NCBI GenBank assembly: GCA_944325635.1
Contig: CALVBD010000001.1
Coordinates: 248,001-312,000 of the forward strand
Direction: 5' to 3'
Origin: Candidatus Gastranaerophilales bacterium
Lineage (GTDB): Bacteria; Cyanobacteriota; Vampirovibrionia; Gastranaerophilales; Gastranaerophilaceae
Length of the DNA: 64,000 nucleotides
The position numbers were made by a program, and so were the translations under genes. A model generated the notes under the pieces. The model was not told where the DNA came from. It searched no databases and saw only the letters and a program-made list of their open reading frames with translations. This document shows, piece after piece, positions 53,726 to 62,402 of this stretch. Position 1 is the first letter of the stretch. The number at the start of each line of letters is the position of its first letter.

Positions 53726-55150
53726 TTAGTAATTATACCTTAAGACAAATTCTACAGCCTGATCTTTTGTTGTAACATCACCTGATAACTGTGCTTCGTG
53801 GAGGGCGGAAAGAATTTCGCCTAATTTTTTTGAAGGTTTTATGTTTAAAAGTTTCATAATTTCGTTTCCATCAAGCAAGACCGGAAGAGGCTCCAGTGTA
53901 TCGCGGACGGAAAGATAATAGTTTTGCAGCAGCGTCAGGCGTGAAAGGTTGTTTTCGACCATTTCATCAGTTACCGCTTCTCCGCGCGCTGAAAGGCGGT
54001 CGGCTTTTGCAAGGATTATGTTATCAATGACATTTTCATCCATTTTTCTTATATAGCGCATCATAACCTTTTCACCGTTTTGGGTGCTGAAATCAATTTC
54101 AGGCGCCGACATAACCTGCGACGGATATATATGATTTTTTATCATTGAAGAAATATAATCAATCTGTTTATTGGAAAAATGCAGTTTCTTTAAAAGCGGG
54201 ACAGCCATTTTAGCGCCTACATCATCATGTTTGATAAACCTGTGGCGTCCTGTATCTTCTTCTATAGTCCAGGTAGAGAATTTTCCGATATCGTGGAGAA
54301 ACCCTGCGAGTTTCAAATGTGCAAGCCGCGGTGCTCCGCCAAAATCTACACGCTCCATGTGTTCTTTTATTTCATCCGATGAATTTTCATAAATCAACTG
54401 AATTTGCCGCACTGTTTCAAGTGAATGATGGAAAAGGTCAAGGTGATGGTGGGTATTTGGCGGAACCTGTTTTAATTCATTCACAACTGGGAATAATTCT
54501 TCCAAAATCCAGGTTTTATTCATATTTTCTAAAGCCTTATCAGCGTATTTTCCGCCGAAAAGAAGGATAAGTTCATGGGTAATCCGCTCAACCGCCGGTT
54601 TATGGATAAGTTTTACGAATTTACAAACCGCGTGGATAGTTTCCGGCGTAAGTTCAAACCCCAGAGTCGATTGAAACCGGTAAACCCTCAAAAGCCTCAA
54701 AGGGTCATCTTCAAAATTATGTTCATTTATATAATTAATAGTATGATTTTTTATATCCGTCACACCGCCGCATAAATCAATAACTTCCGAAGTTCTGATA
54801 TTCACGGCAACAGCATTTATGGTCAGATCTCTGCGCATTAAATCCTTGTGCAGCGAGCCTTCTATAGGGTTTGTTATATCAATATAATTTATTTTATCCG
54901 GCAGGACTAGACGGTATATTTTATTGACTTCATCCAGCGGAACAAAAACAGCATCAAACAAAGGCTGAATTTTCAGAGCGAAAGTTTTTGCATCCTCATC
55001 CGCTACAATAATATCTCTATCCAAACTTTCTTTTCCCATAAGAAAATCTCTCACGGTTCCTCCGACAATATAGATTTCATTGTCACAGAAATCCGCGATT
55101 TTTTTTAAGATTTTATCTGATGTAATTTTAGTTTTGATTTGAGTATTCAT
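53726..55150 (-). CDS. cca: CCA tRNA nucleotidyltransferase
   Basis: A 474-residue enzyme that builds or repairs the CCA end of tRNAs. Motifs are EIYIVGGTVRDFLMGKES, LDRDIIVAD and the second-half head LMRRDLTINAVAVNI. The template arm is DDPLRLLRVYRFQSTLGFEL. A C-terminal HD domain (LHDIGKFSTW, KHDDVGAK) gives the phosphohydrolase type of bacterial Cca. It overlaps rsmE by 23 nt. Confidence 0.95.
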   Translation of the reverse strand: MNTQIKTKITSDKILKKIADFCDNEIYIVGGTVRDFLMGKESLDRDIIVADEDAKTFALKIQPLFDAVFVPLDEVNKIYRLVLPDKINYIDITNPIEGSLHKDLMRRDLTINAVAVNIRTSEVIDLCGGVTDIKNHTINYINEHNFEDDPLRLLRVYRFQSTLGFELTPETIHAVCKFVKLIHKPAVERITHELILLFGGKYADKALENMNKTWILEELFPVVNELKQVPPNTHHHLDLFHHSLETVRQIQLIYENSSDEIKEHMERVDFGGAPRLAHLKLAGFLHDIGKFSTWTIEEDTGRHRFIKHDDVGAKMAVPLLKKLHFSNKQIDYISSMIKNHIYPSQVMSAPEIDFSTQNGEKVMMRYIRKMDENVIDNIILAKADRLSARGEAVTDEMVENNLSRLTLLQNYYLSVRDTLEPLPVLLDGNEIMKLLNIKPSKKLGEILSALHEAQLSGDVTTKDQAVEFVLRYNY

Positions 55151-55913
55151 AGATAATATTTCCTAAGGCTACAGTAACAGCAGTATCAGCTTTTAAAATT
55201 AATTCCCCGAGAGTCAGCATCGGGATAGAATTTTTCTCAAAGAATTCAAATTCTCTATCGGAAAATCCGCCCTCAGGCCCGATTATTACGAGAAGATTTT
55301 CCCCTTTTTTAACAGGATTTTCTTTCCAGAATTCGTGAAGAGTTCTAGTTGTACGGCGCTCGCAAAATGCAATTACTTTGTCAAAGGCTAGGTTTTCCCT
55401 CGCCCCTTGAGGGAGAGGGTGTCCGAAGGACGGGTGAGGGGTTATCAATACCTCAAGTGTAGTTAAATATTCACACACAGGCACATCAGCCCTTTCGCAC
55501 TGCTTGGAGGCTTCATACATAATCCGCTGCCACTTAGCTATCTTTTTTTCGATAACGCTTTTACTAACGCTGCAATTATCAGTAAAAACAGGATATACTG
55601 CGGCGGCGCCCAGTTCCGTGGCTTTTTCAATAATGACAGACTGCGAGTCACTCCTGAGTGGGCTTTGCGCAAGATATAATCCAAAATCAAGGATTCTATT
55701 AGACTTATAACTATTTTCAATTTTCGCTGTTATCTCCCTCTTTGTAATTTGCTCAATAACAGTTTCGTATTGAATTTTATTTTCGTCAATTAAAAGAAGT
55801 TTCTCGCCCTGTCTCGCGCGCAGCGACTTCGCGATATGGTTGTAATTATCCTCATCGCTTATTACAATATGCCCGTTATTTACATCTTTTGAATTTATAA
55901 AAAAATGCGGCAC
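55128..55913 (-). CDS. rsmE: 16S rRNA (uracil1498-N3)-methyltransferase
   Basis: A 261-residue SPOUT methyltransferase of the small ribosomal subunit. It has AQSPLRSDSQSVIIEKATEL, with the GAAAVYPVFTD strand. The knot motifs are NLLVIIGPEGGFSDREFEFF and LGELILKADTAVTVALGNII. Residues about 157-172 (ITPHPSFGHPLPQGAR) come from a palindromic repeat inserted in frame, so the protein is longer than usual. It lies between ldcA and cca in one minus-strand operon. Confidence 0.93.
   Translation of the reverse strand: MPHFFINSKDVNNGHIVISDEDNYNHIAKSLRARQGEKLLLIDENKIQYETVIEQITKREITAKIENSYKSNRILDFGLYLAQSPLRSDSQSVIIEKATELGAAAVYPVFTDNCSVSKSVIEKKIAKWQRIMYEASKQCERADVPVCEYLTTLEVLITPHPSFGHPLPQGARENLAFDKVIAFCERRTTRTLHEFWKENPVKKGENLLVIIGPEGGFSDREFEFFEKNSIPMLTLGELILKADTAVTVALGNIIYEYSNQN
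55397..55445. repeat. palindromic repeat inside rsmE
   Basis: CCCTCGCCCCTTGAGGGAGAGGG is followed by an inner stem (TCC/GGA) and CGGGTGAGGGG. It is the inverted relative of the repeat at 59031-59079 and adds residues to RsmE without a frame break. Confidence 0.85.
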
Positions 55914-55926
55914 AAAATTCTCCTTT

Positions 55927-56808
55927 TTAAATCATTTTATAGGATAAAATTCCGTCTTGCAAGTATCCGGCGGCACCAATAGGAACTGTTTGCTTATCTG
56001 CTGAGTGTGAGAATTTAAATCCGCCGTAGGCAGGAATATCAAGAATTTTAGCAGTTTCCGTAAAAATTTCCGAAAGCCAGTTTTCATCACCGCAGTCTAA
56101 AAATTCCCCGAATAAGATTCCCTTGCAATGAGCACGGAATTCTTTCATGTTAATAAGCTGGTTAAGCATTTTATCTATTCTATAAGGCGCCTCGTTTAAA
56201 TCCTCAGTAAAGAAAATAAAATCTTCATCAGGGATAAAATTTATTCCGCAAAGAGAAACGATTGTTGATAGGTTTCCGCCCCAGATAATTCCTTGTGCAT
56301 TTCCCATATTGTAAGTGACCGTAGAAAAATATTCTTCCTGCCCGCCCGATACAACGTTAAAAAACGACTGAGCAGTAAATTCGGTTATATCGTTAAAATC
56401 CGACTGCGCCATAGGACCTGAAAAAGTTATTAAATCCGAATGTTTTGCAAACATCAAAGATAGTGCCGTAATATCAGAATACCCGCAGAAGATTTTCGGG
56501 TTGCGGCGTATGAGGTTAAAATCAATCAGTTTGATAAGCCTTATGGAACCATAGCCACCACGTGCACAGATTATCGCATTTACAGATGTATCAAGAAAAG
56601 CTTCATGCAAATCATCCACCCGTTCTTCATCATCTCCAGCCATATAGCGGCAGGTTTTAAAAATATTTTTGCCTAATTTAACCCGCAGGTTGCGGCGTTC
56701 AAGATAAGCCTGTGCCTTTATAATTTCATCATACTCAACAGCGCCTGCAGGTGCTATAATTGCAACAGTGTCTCCTTCTTTTAAATATGACGGTTTAATT
56801 AAGTTCAT
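55927..56808 (-). CDS. ldcA: LD-carboxypeptidase (S66 family)
   Basis: A 293-residue serine peptidase that trims murein tetrapeptides to tripeptides in peptidoglycan recycling. VAIIAPAGAVEYDEIIKAQA starts the N-terminal domain. The nucleophile region is AIICARGGYGSIRLIKLIDF and KIFCGYSDITALSLMFAKHS. Late Glu and His residues (FTEDLNEAPYRIDK, GGFKFSHSADKQTVPIG) complete the triad. It heads the ldcA-rsmE-cca operon. Confidence 0.93.
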   Translation of the reverse strand: MNLIKPSYLKEGDTVAIIAPAGAVEYDEIIKAQAYLERRNLRVKLGKNIFKTCRYMAGDDEERVDDLHEAFLDTSVNAIICARGGYGSIRLIKLIDFNLIRRNPKIFCGYSDITALSLMFAKHSDLITFSGPMAQSDFNDITEFTAQSFFNVVSGGQEEYFSTVTYNMGNAQGIIWGGNLSTIVSLCGINFIPDEDFIFFTEDLNEAPYRIDKMLNQLINMKEFRAHCKGILFGEFLDCGDENWLSEIFTETAKILDIPAYGGFKFSHSADKQTVPIGAAGYLQDGILSYKMI

Positions 56809-56849
56809 AATTTATCCTTTTTAATAACTTTTGTTATACTATTATTAAC

Positions 56850-58712
56850 ATGAATGAAAAATATATTCCATTATACAGAAAATACCGTCCTCAAAGGCTG
56901 GAAGAAATTGTAGGACAGGAACACATAAAAAAAGCCCTTACAAACGCTATTGCGATGGATAAAATTTCGCACGCCTATCTATTTACAGGACCGAGAGGTA
57001 CAGGGAAAACCTCAACCGCGCGTATTTTTGCGAAATCCCTAAACTGTAAAGAAGGTCCGACAATTAACCCGTGCGGCAAATGCGAAAACTGTATTGATAT
57101 CACAAATTCAGTTCCTATGGATGTTATAGAAATAGATGCGGCAAGCAACAGAAAAGTCGAAGATGCTCAAAATATCTTAGAAAAGGTTATGTATGCCCCT
57201 GTCAACAGCCGCTACAAGATTTATATAATCGACGAAGTCCATATGTTATCTAACACAGCATTCAATGCGCTTTTAAAAACGCTTGAAGAACCGCCTAAAA
57301 ATGTTATATTTATTCTTGCAACAACAGAAGTGCATAAAGTTCTTGACACCATTAAGAGCCGCTGCCAGCGCTTTGATTTCAGAAGAATTACAACAGATGA
57401 TATAGTTAAACATCTGAGATACATTTCCGACTGTGAAAAAATTAATATAACCGATGACGCTTTATTTACTATTGCTAAAAATTCCGCAGGCGGAATGCGA
57501 GACAGTATTGCGCTTTTAGACCAGTTAAGCATTCTGGATGGAGAAGAAGCTATTTCGACTGATGATATAAATAATCTTCTCGGACGACTTTCATTTGATA
57601 CTCTGCACGCCCTGTCAAACGGAATTACGTCATCCAATCCGCAGGAAGCTATAGAAACCTTAGAAAAAATATACAATTCCGGAAACGAGCCTGCCCAGAT
57701 TTTGACAAACCTTCTGGATTACTTTAAAAATCTCTTAATTGTCAAAAACTGTAAGCCTGAAATCGTTTTTGAACTTACGCAGCTCAATGAAGCTCAGATA
57801 AAAGAGTTACAGGCTCAGGCAAAAGATCTGGATACCCATCAGATTACATTCCTGATAGATAAAACGGCAGACTACATAAAAGAAGTTAAAACTACAAATA
57901 ATCCGCGCCTATGGCTGGAAGTCGGGGTTATTGACCTTGCAAATCTTGCCGAAAATACATCTCTGATGGAACTTCAAAACAGATTATCAAAACTTGAAAG
58001 CGGATCGCCTGTTCAAACTTCAACAGCAGCCTACAAAACTCCGCCTGCACCTATTTTGAACAGACAAAAGATTAAAGATTTAACGGAAGATAAAGCCATA
58101 AAACACGCTGAACCGGCATCTCAAAATAATGTAGAGCCAATAAGGGAGTCTGAACCGCCGAAACAAGAACAGCCACAAGCGGAGGAAACTAAATCAGAAG
58201 ATTTTGCGCCTATGCCAAAAGCAAAATCAATTCCGGCAGATGATATAAGCATTCTCTGGGGACAATTACTCGAGAATATTTCCAGCCCGCCAACCCGTGC
58301 GTTGCTGAAACAGTGGGCAAATCCGATTAAAATTACGCCTGAAGAAACAGTCTTAACTATGAAAAATGAAATCTTCCTAAACCAGATACAAAACGGAAGT
58401 AAAAAGCAGGCGCTTGTTGAAGCTATTGATACACTATTCGGACAGACAAACTCTAATGTAACAATAAGACTGCCTCTGCCTGAAGATGAACAAGTAAAGG
58501 TGCCTCCCAGGCCAGTAAGCAAACCTAAACCTGCTGTACCTTCTCCGCTTGAACCTCCTGTTCAGGAAGAACCGAGTGCCGAAGAGATTGAAGAAGCAAA
58601 AGAGGATGCATCAGATGACAGTACATCTGTCAAAAAAACAAATTTTACTGAATCTCACTCTGATATGGTAAATATGGTAATGGAACTTTTTGACGGAAAA
58701 ATTATAGAATAG
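56850..58712 (+). CDS. dnaX: DNA polymerase III subunit gamma/tau
   Basis: The 620-residue clamp-loader ATPase of the replisome. It starts YIPLYRKYRPQRLEEIVGQE. Walker A is FTGPRGTGKTSTARIFAKSL, and a four-Cys zinc site reads LNCKEGPTINPCGKCENC. Walker B is YIIDEVHMLS, and the sensor-2 region follows. Domain III leads to a Pro/Glu-rich linker and a C-terminal tau-type tail. No slippery frameshift sequence for a short gamma form is evident. It is divergent from ldcA. Confidence 0.96.
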   Translation: MNEKYIPLYRKYRPQRLEEIVGQEHIKKALTNAIAMDKISHAYLFTGPRGTGKTSTARIFAKSLNCKEGPTINPCGKCENCIDITNSVPMDVIEIDAASNRKVEDAQNILEKVMYAPVNSRYKIYIIDEVHMLSNTAFNALLKTLEEPPKNVIFILATTEVHKVLDTIKSRCQRFDFRRITTDDIVKHLRYISDCEKINITDDALFTIAKNSAGGMRDSIALLDQLSILDGEEAISTDDINNLLGRLSFDTLHALSNGITSSNPQEAIETLEKIYNSGNEPAQILTNLLDYFKNLLIVKNCKPEIVFELTQLNEAQIKELQAQAKDLDTHQITFLIDKTADYIKEVKTTNNPRLWLEVGVIDLANLAENTSLMELQNRLSKLESGSPVQTSTAAYKTPPAPILNRQKIKDLTEDKAIKHAEPASQNNVEPIRESEPPKQEQPQAEETKSEDFAPMPKAKSIPADDISILWGQLLENISSPPTRALLKQWANPIKITPEETVLTMKNEIFLNQIQNGSKKQALVEAIDTLFGQTNSNVTIRLPLPEDEQVKVPPRPVSKPKPAVPSPLEPPVQEEPSAEEIEEAKEDASDDSTSVKKTNFTESHSDMVNMVMELFDGKIIE

Positions 58713-58723
58713 GAGAATTATAT

Positions 58724-59008
58724 ATGAAAATTAATCAAATTGCCCCGGTAAATTTTAAAGCCAGCGAAGAATATTACAGAGTTAAGAAAAATCCTGATAG
58801 TTTCTATGAATTGAGCACTGACGAAAAACTTAATGTTCTATTTGATACCCTCAACAGAACAGGAAAAGCAATTACAAAAAATCAAGATAGGATAAGAGAT
58901 TACAATACAACAGCAATCAATACTATTCTTGAACAGTCCTCAAGAGGCGAAAAGCAAGATAAGATGAAATCCGCTGAAAGATTATGCAGAATTAATACTC
59001 TTGCATAA
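58724..59008 (+). CDS. small unknown protein with N-terminal VNFKAS tag
   Basis: A 94-residue polar protein with a good site (AGGAGAA). It starts MKINQIAPVNFKASEEYYRV. The rest is helical and charged, with no signal or membrane helix. It follows dnaX by 11 nt and is probably co-transcribed. The N-terminal Phe-Lys motif recurs in other unknown proteins in the window. I do not recognise it. Confidence 0.65.
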   Translation: MKINQIAPVNFKASEEYYRVKKNPDSFYELSTDEKLNVLFDTLNRTGKAITKNQDRIRDYNTTAINTILEQSSRGEKQDKMKSAERLCRINTLA

Positions 59009-59030
59009 GTTGAGAACGTCGGCGTGTTTG

Positions 59031-59079
59031 CACCCCTCACCCGGCACTTAGTGCCACCCTCTCCCTCAAGAGGAGAGGG
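59031..59079. repeat. palindromic repeat (relative of rsmE insert)
   Basis: CACCCCTCACCCG, an inner stem GCAC-TTA-GTGC, then CACCCTCTCCCTCAAG and AGGAGAGGG. It lies between convergent genes and could also end transcripts. The inner stem differs in sequence from the rsmE copy yet stays paired. Confidence 0.85.
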
Positions 59080-59152
59080 AAGAATACGGTTCAGCCTTCC
59101 AGCTTTTAAACTACAACTTCCGTTTACACCTGACTTTTTTATCAGACTAAAA

Positions 59153-60472
59153 TTATACAATCTTCTCTGTATGAAATCTAAATGCATGAAGGGTATCTGA
59201 AAAATAATCTTCTTCCATGCCTGCCTTAAGCTTAAGAGATTTTAAAAAATCGCGCTTATCAGGTAAATCATTCCATACCTCAGGTAAATATACGCTTTGG
59301 TACTCTCCATCACGTATAATTATACCGTCTTTAAATGGTATGATTTTGTTAATAAGTTCATCTTCAGTAGAAAATTCAATTTTCTCAGGATAAGAAAGCA
59401 AAGAGACCTCTATATCAATATATGGGAATTCCTCTTTTGTAAGAGGCTCAAATCTTGTATCTTTAAATGCTGCGGAATGAGCGTTTTCCCGCAAATCTTT
59501 CATCAAAGTTCTATGCGGAATAACAGACCCAACGCAGCCTCTCAAAACTCCATGGATTGTAAGCGTTACAAATGCGGCAGCAGCCTCTTCGAACACGCAA
59601 GGAGCCTGTATTTCACTAAAGTCGCCAAGCTGTAAACCTGACATTATGCTTTTTTGACAAATATCAATAACCGTATTCGAAAAGTATTCTTTTATATAAT
59701 TATTCTTACTGCCTTCATAAAGAAACCAGCTTCCGTATCCAACTACACGGGAAGAATCGCCTGTAGCAACTGCAGAATTTGTTAAGCCGACACGGATTAG
59801 AGAATATTTGTTCTCCATTGCAAAGTCTGTAAGTGCGCAGACTCCGACAGCTCCGCATGCCTGTTCGACATCAAAATCTTTTATATACCCGATCTCAATC
59901 ATTTGAGCAGTATATTTATCAATTTTATTTGCATCACGTTCGGGGTAAAAGTGACTTAAATCCGAAGATATAACAAAAGAATTATTACTATCTTGCCAGT
60001 ATTTTTCAATAATTGCCGATATATTCTTATAATCTTCACATCCATATAATACAGGAATAATTTTTGCATTATTAAAAAAGTATTTTATAAATGGAAGCTG
60101 AACCTCTATTGAATGTTCGTTTGCAAATACTTCATTATCTATAACAAAATCCTTAACAAGTTCCGAATTAACTTTACAATTCCCCAGAGGAGTTTCAAAT
60201 TCATCATAATCAGAGGAAACACAGCCAAAAAGTCTTGCATAATGAGAAGGTGCAAAAATAAAAATATTTTGGCTTTCGGGATTTAAATACATGTAGCCCT
60301 TCATAGCGAGTTCACCTGAAAATATGTAGCCTGCATGCGGGACTATAATTGCGCGGGAAAAGTACCCAGAGTCATTCTTTGATTTGGAATAAAAATTATC
60401 TAAAAGAGCAAGCAGCTCAGACCTTTCAGACGGATAAAATTTACCTGCACAATTTGCTGATTTTATTTTCAT
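59153..60472 (-). CDS. Memo-like/AMMECR1 fusion (AmmeMemoRadiSam proteins B and A)
   Basis: A 439-residue fusion from ATG 60472; a GTG two codons upstream is also possible. The first two-thirds are a Memo-like domain, with metal-site motifs IVPHAGYIFSGEL, APSHYARLFG, VISSDLSHFYPE and QACGAVGVC. The last third is AMMECR1: GVLRGCVGSVIPHRTLMKDL, then FPYIDIEVSLLSYPEKIEFS. In many genomes these two are part of the AmmeMemoRadiSam system with a radical SAM enzyme, which is not seen here. The biochemical role is unsettled. It is downstream of ribD and likely co-transcribed. Confidence 0.9.
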   Translation of the reverse strand: MKIKSANCAGKFYPSERSELLALLDNFYSKSKNDSGYFSRAIIVPHAGYIFSGELAMKGYMYLNPESQNIFIFAPSHYARLFGCVSSDYDEFETPLGNCKVNSELVKDFVIDNEVFANEHSIEVQLPFIKYFFNNAKIIPVLYGCEDYKNISAIIEKYWQDSNNSFVISSDLSHFYPERDANKIDKYTAQMIEIGYIKDFDVEQACGAVGVCALTDFAMENKYSLIRVGLTNSAVATGDSSRVVGYGSWFLYEGSKNNYIKEYFSNTVIDICQKSIMSGLQLGDFSEIQAPCVFEEAAAAFVTLTIHGVLRGCVGSVIPHRTLMKDLRENAHSAAFKDTRFEPLTKEEFPYIDIEVSLLSYPEKIEFSTEDELINKIIPFKDGIIIRDGEYQSVYLPEVWNDLPDKRDFLKSLKLKAGMEEDYFSDTLHAFRFHTEKIV

Positions 60473-60493
60473 AGACACATTATAACTCTAAGA

Positions 60494-61543
60494 TTAGATT
60501 TTCGAAATAGGATAATAAGTCAATAATATATCAGGCTCGAAATGCTCAACAGAGTCAATTTTAAAATTATAACATTCCGCGATATCAGTCAAAATTCTAA
60601 AATCAAAACATGAACGACCATTATTATCCCCTAATATCTTTGGAGCTATAAAATGATACACTTTATCGGCATAAGATAGAACCTGCCCGTTAAGATGTCC
60701 ACCGGCCTCCACAAGAACACTCATAATGTTTAATTCATATAATTTATTAAATACAAATTCTAAATCAAGCATATTATCTCTTACCGGCGTTTTTATAAAT
60801 TCAGCATTTCCCTGCGGCATAGGTAATGCCTCATCAAAGAAAACAATTACTCTCTGATTATTATAAATCTTATAACCGTTAAGCGTTTTTAGTTGTCTGT
60901 CAAGAATAATATTACACTTATGAAGCATAGAAGGATTATCGGCAATAACTGTTGAAGAAGAGGTTAAAAGTGCATCGTAACAGTTTCTTATATTCTTTAC
61001 GTGGGCTCTTGCCTTTTCTGATGTAATCCATTTTGAAGCCCCGTTCGATGCTGCAATCTTCCCGTCAAGAGTTGTTGCTGTCTTTATAGCAACAAATGTT
61101 TTATGCTCAGTCATATTTTTTATAAAAATTTCATTTAACTGACGGCATTCTTTTTCCAGAACGTCGCTTACAACTTCTATTCCTGCATTTTCAAGCTTTT
61201 TAAATCCGTTTCCGGCAACTTTAGGATTAACATCCTCCATCCCAGCAATAACGCGTGCGATTCCTTTTTCTATAATTAAATCCGCACAAGGAGGGGTTTT
61301 ACCATAATGAGAACAGGGTTCCAAATTAACGACAAGAGTTCCTCCGCGTGCTTCATCGTTTTTCAGTTTTAATAATGCGTCACGCTCTGCATGATTCTCT
61401 CCGCATTTTCTATGAAAGCCTTCGGAAATCAGGTTACCGTCTCTATCATATACAACACACCCTACAAGAGGGTTTGGAGAGACATTACCTGCTCCGCATT
61501 CAGCCAATTCTATACACCGTTTCATTGATTTTTCGTAGTCCAT
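60494..61543 (-). CDS. ribD: riboflavin biosynthesis bifunctional deaminase/reductase
   Basis: A 349-residue enzyme that carries out the second and third steps of riboflavin synthesis. The deaminase domain has GNVSPNPLVGCVVYDRDG and the zinc site HAERDALLKLKN with LEPCSHYGKTPPCADLII. The reductase domain (about 145-345) reads IKTATTLDGKIAASNGASKW, later SVLVEAGGHLNGQVL. No FMN riboswitch is visible in the 65-bp upstream gap. No other rib gene is adjacent. Confidence 0.96.
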   Translation of the reverse strand: MDYEKSMKRCIELAECGAGNVSPNPLVGCVVYDRDGNLISEGFHRKCGENHAERDALLKLKNDEARGGTLVVNLEPCSHYGKTPPCADLIIEKGIARVIAGMEDVNPKVAGNGFKKLENAGIEVVSDVLEKECRQLNEIFIKNMTEHKTFVAIKTATTLDGKIAASNGASKWITSEKARAHVKNIRNCYDALLTSSSTVIADNPSMLHKCNIILDRQLKTLNGYKIYNNQRVIVFFDEALPMPQGNAEFIKTPVRDNMLDLEFVFNKLYELNIMSVLVEAGGHLNGQVLSYADKVYHFIAPKILGDNNGRSCFDFRILTDIAECYNFKIDSVEHFEPDILLTYYPISKI

Positions 61544-61608
61544 AGTTGTATTTTATTATAAAAAATGGTATTTTAATATAGTATTCCTGCAAAATAAGGA
61601 GAGAAGAA

Positions 61609-62274
61609 ATGGTAGATTTAAAATACATCGGACACAGCGCTTTTGAGTTTAAATCAGGAGACAAGGCTATTCTTGTAGATCCGCTTGTGTCTATTAATCC
61701 AAAATATGATTACACAAAATCAGACATCGTTGATATTTTTGTAACACACGCTCACTCTGACCATCTGGGTGAGGCGGTAGAAATTGCTAAAGCTAAAAAG
61801 GCTACTATTACTGCTGTACCAGAGATTACAAATCATATCGCCGAGAAAAAATTGAAAACCCGTGCAATAAATCTTGGCTGCTGGCTAAATTATGAATGGG
61901 GACGGGCAATATTTCTTCCTGCGCATCATTCAAGTTCGTTTGCCGACGGCACATACGGAGGTGTCGCTGCCAGCATAATTTTTGATATTGACGGTGTTAG
62001 AATTTTTCATGCCGGAGATACCTGCCTTCATTCAGAGTTAAAAACTTACAAGGAATTATACAGACCTAATATTGCACTTCTTCCTATAGGCGGAACTTAT
62101 ACAATGGATGTGGAGCATGCAGTAGTTGCCGCTGACTGGATTGGAGCAAAAACAGTAATTCCTATGCATTACAACACATTCCCTGAAATTCAGGCAGATT
62201 TGAAGAAATTTCTACAGCTTATGCAGGTAAATAATACACAGTGCTGTATTCTAAATCCTGACGAAATTAAATAG
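61609..62274 (+). CDS. metallo-beta-lactamase-fold hydrolase (UPF0173)
   Basis: A 221-residue metal-dependent hydrolase. The binuclear metal site shows IGHSAFEFKSGDKAILVDPL, VTHAHSDHLGEAVEI (HxHxDH), then AGDTCLHSEL and VIPMHYNTFP. This is the UPF0173/YtkL-type family; its substrate is unknown. TAAGGAG precedes the ATG. Confidence 0.93.
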   Translation: MVDLKYIGHSAFEFKSGDKAILVDPLVSINPKYDYTKSDIVDIFVTHAHSDHLGEAVEIAKAKKATITAVPEITNHIAEKKLKTRAINLGCWLNYEWGRAIFLPAHHSSSFADGTYGGVAASIIFDIDGVRIFHAGDTCLHSELKTYKELYRPNIALLPIGGTYTMDVEHAVVAADWIGAKTVIPMHYNTFPEIQADLKKFLQLMQVNNTQCCILNPDEIK

Positions 62275-62299
62275 TCGTGCTATTTAATATACAAATTTC

Positions 62300-62356
62300 A
62301 AAAAATATTACCGCTGGTATTATTGTCCGACAATACATTTAGTGGTAATATTTTTT
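62300..62356. terminator. long hairpin, probable terminator
   Basis: AAAAAATATTACC and GGTAATATTTTTT pair over 13 bp; an inner TATTG/CAATA stem extends the palindrome. It sits between two same-direction genes and ends with a T run. Confidence 0.65.
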
Positions 62357-62402
62357 TGTCCGAAGATAAATTGAGGAACAAAAACAGATAAAGGGGATTT
62401 TT

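Noticed and set aside
57221-57676. Long antisense frame (151 residues) inside dnaX
   Set aside because: It lies fully within a strongly supported gene, is Ser-rich as expected of an antisense frame, and has no start signal.
61544-61608. FMN riboswitch before ribD
   Set aside because: The gap is only 65 bp and AT-rich, with no recognisable aptamer motifs.
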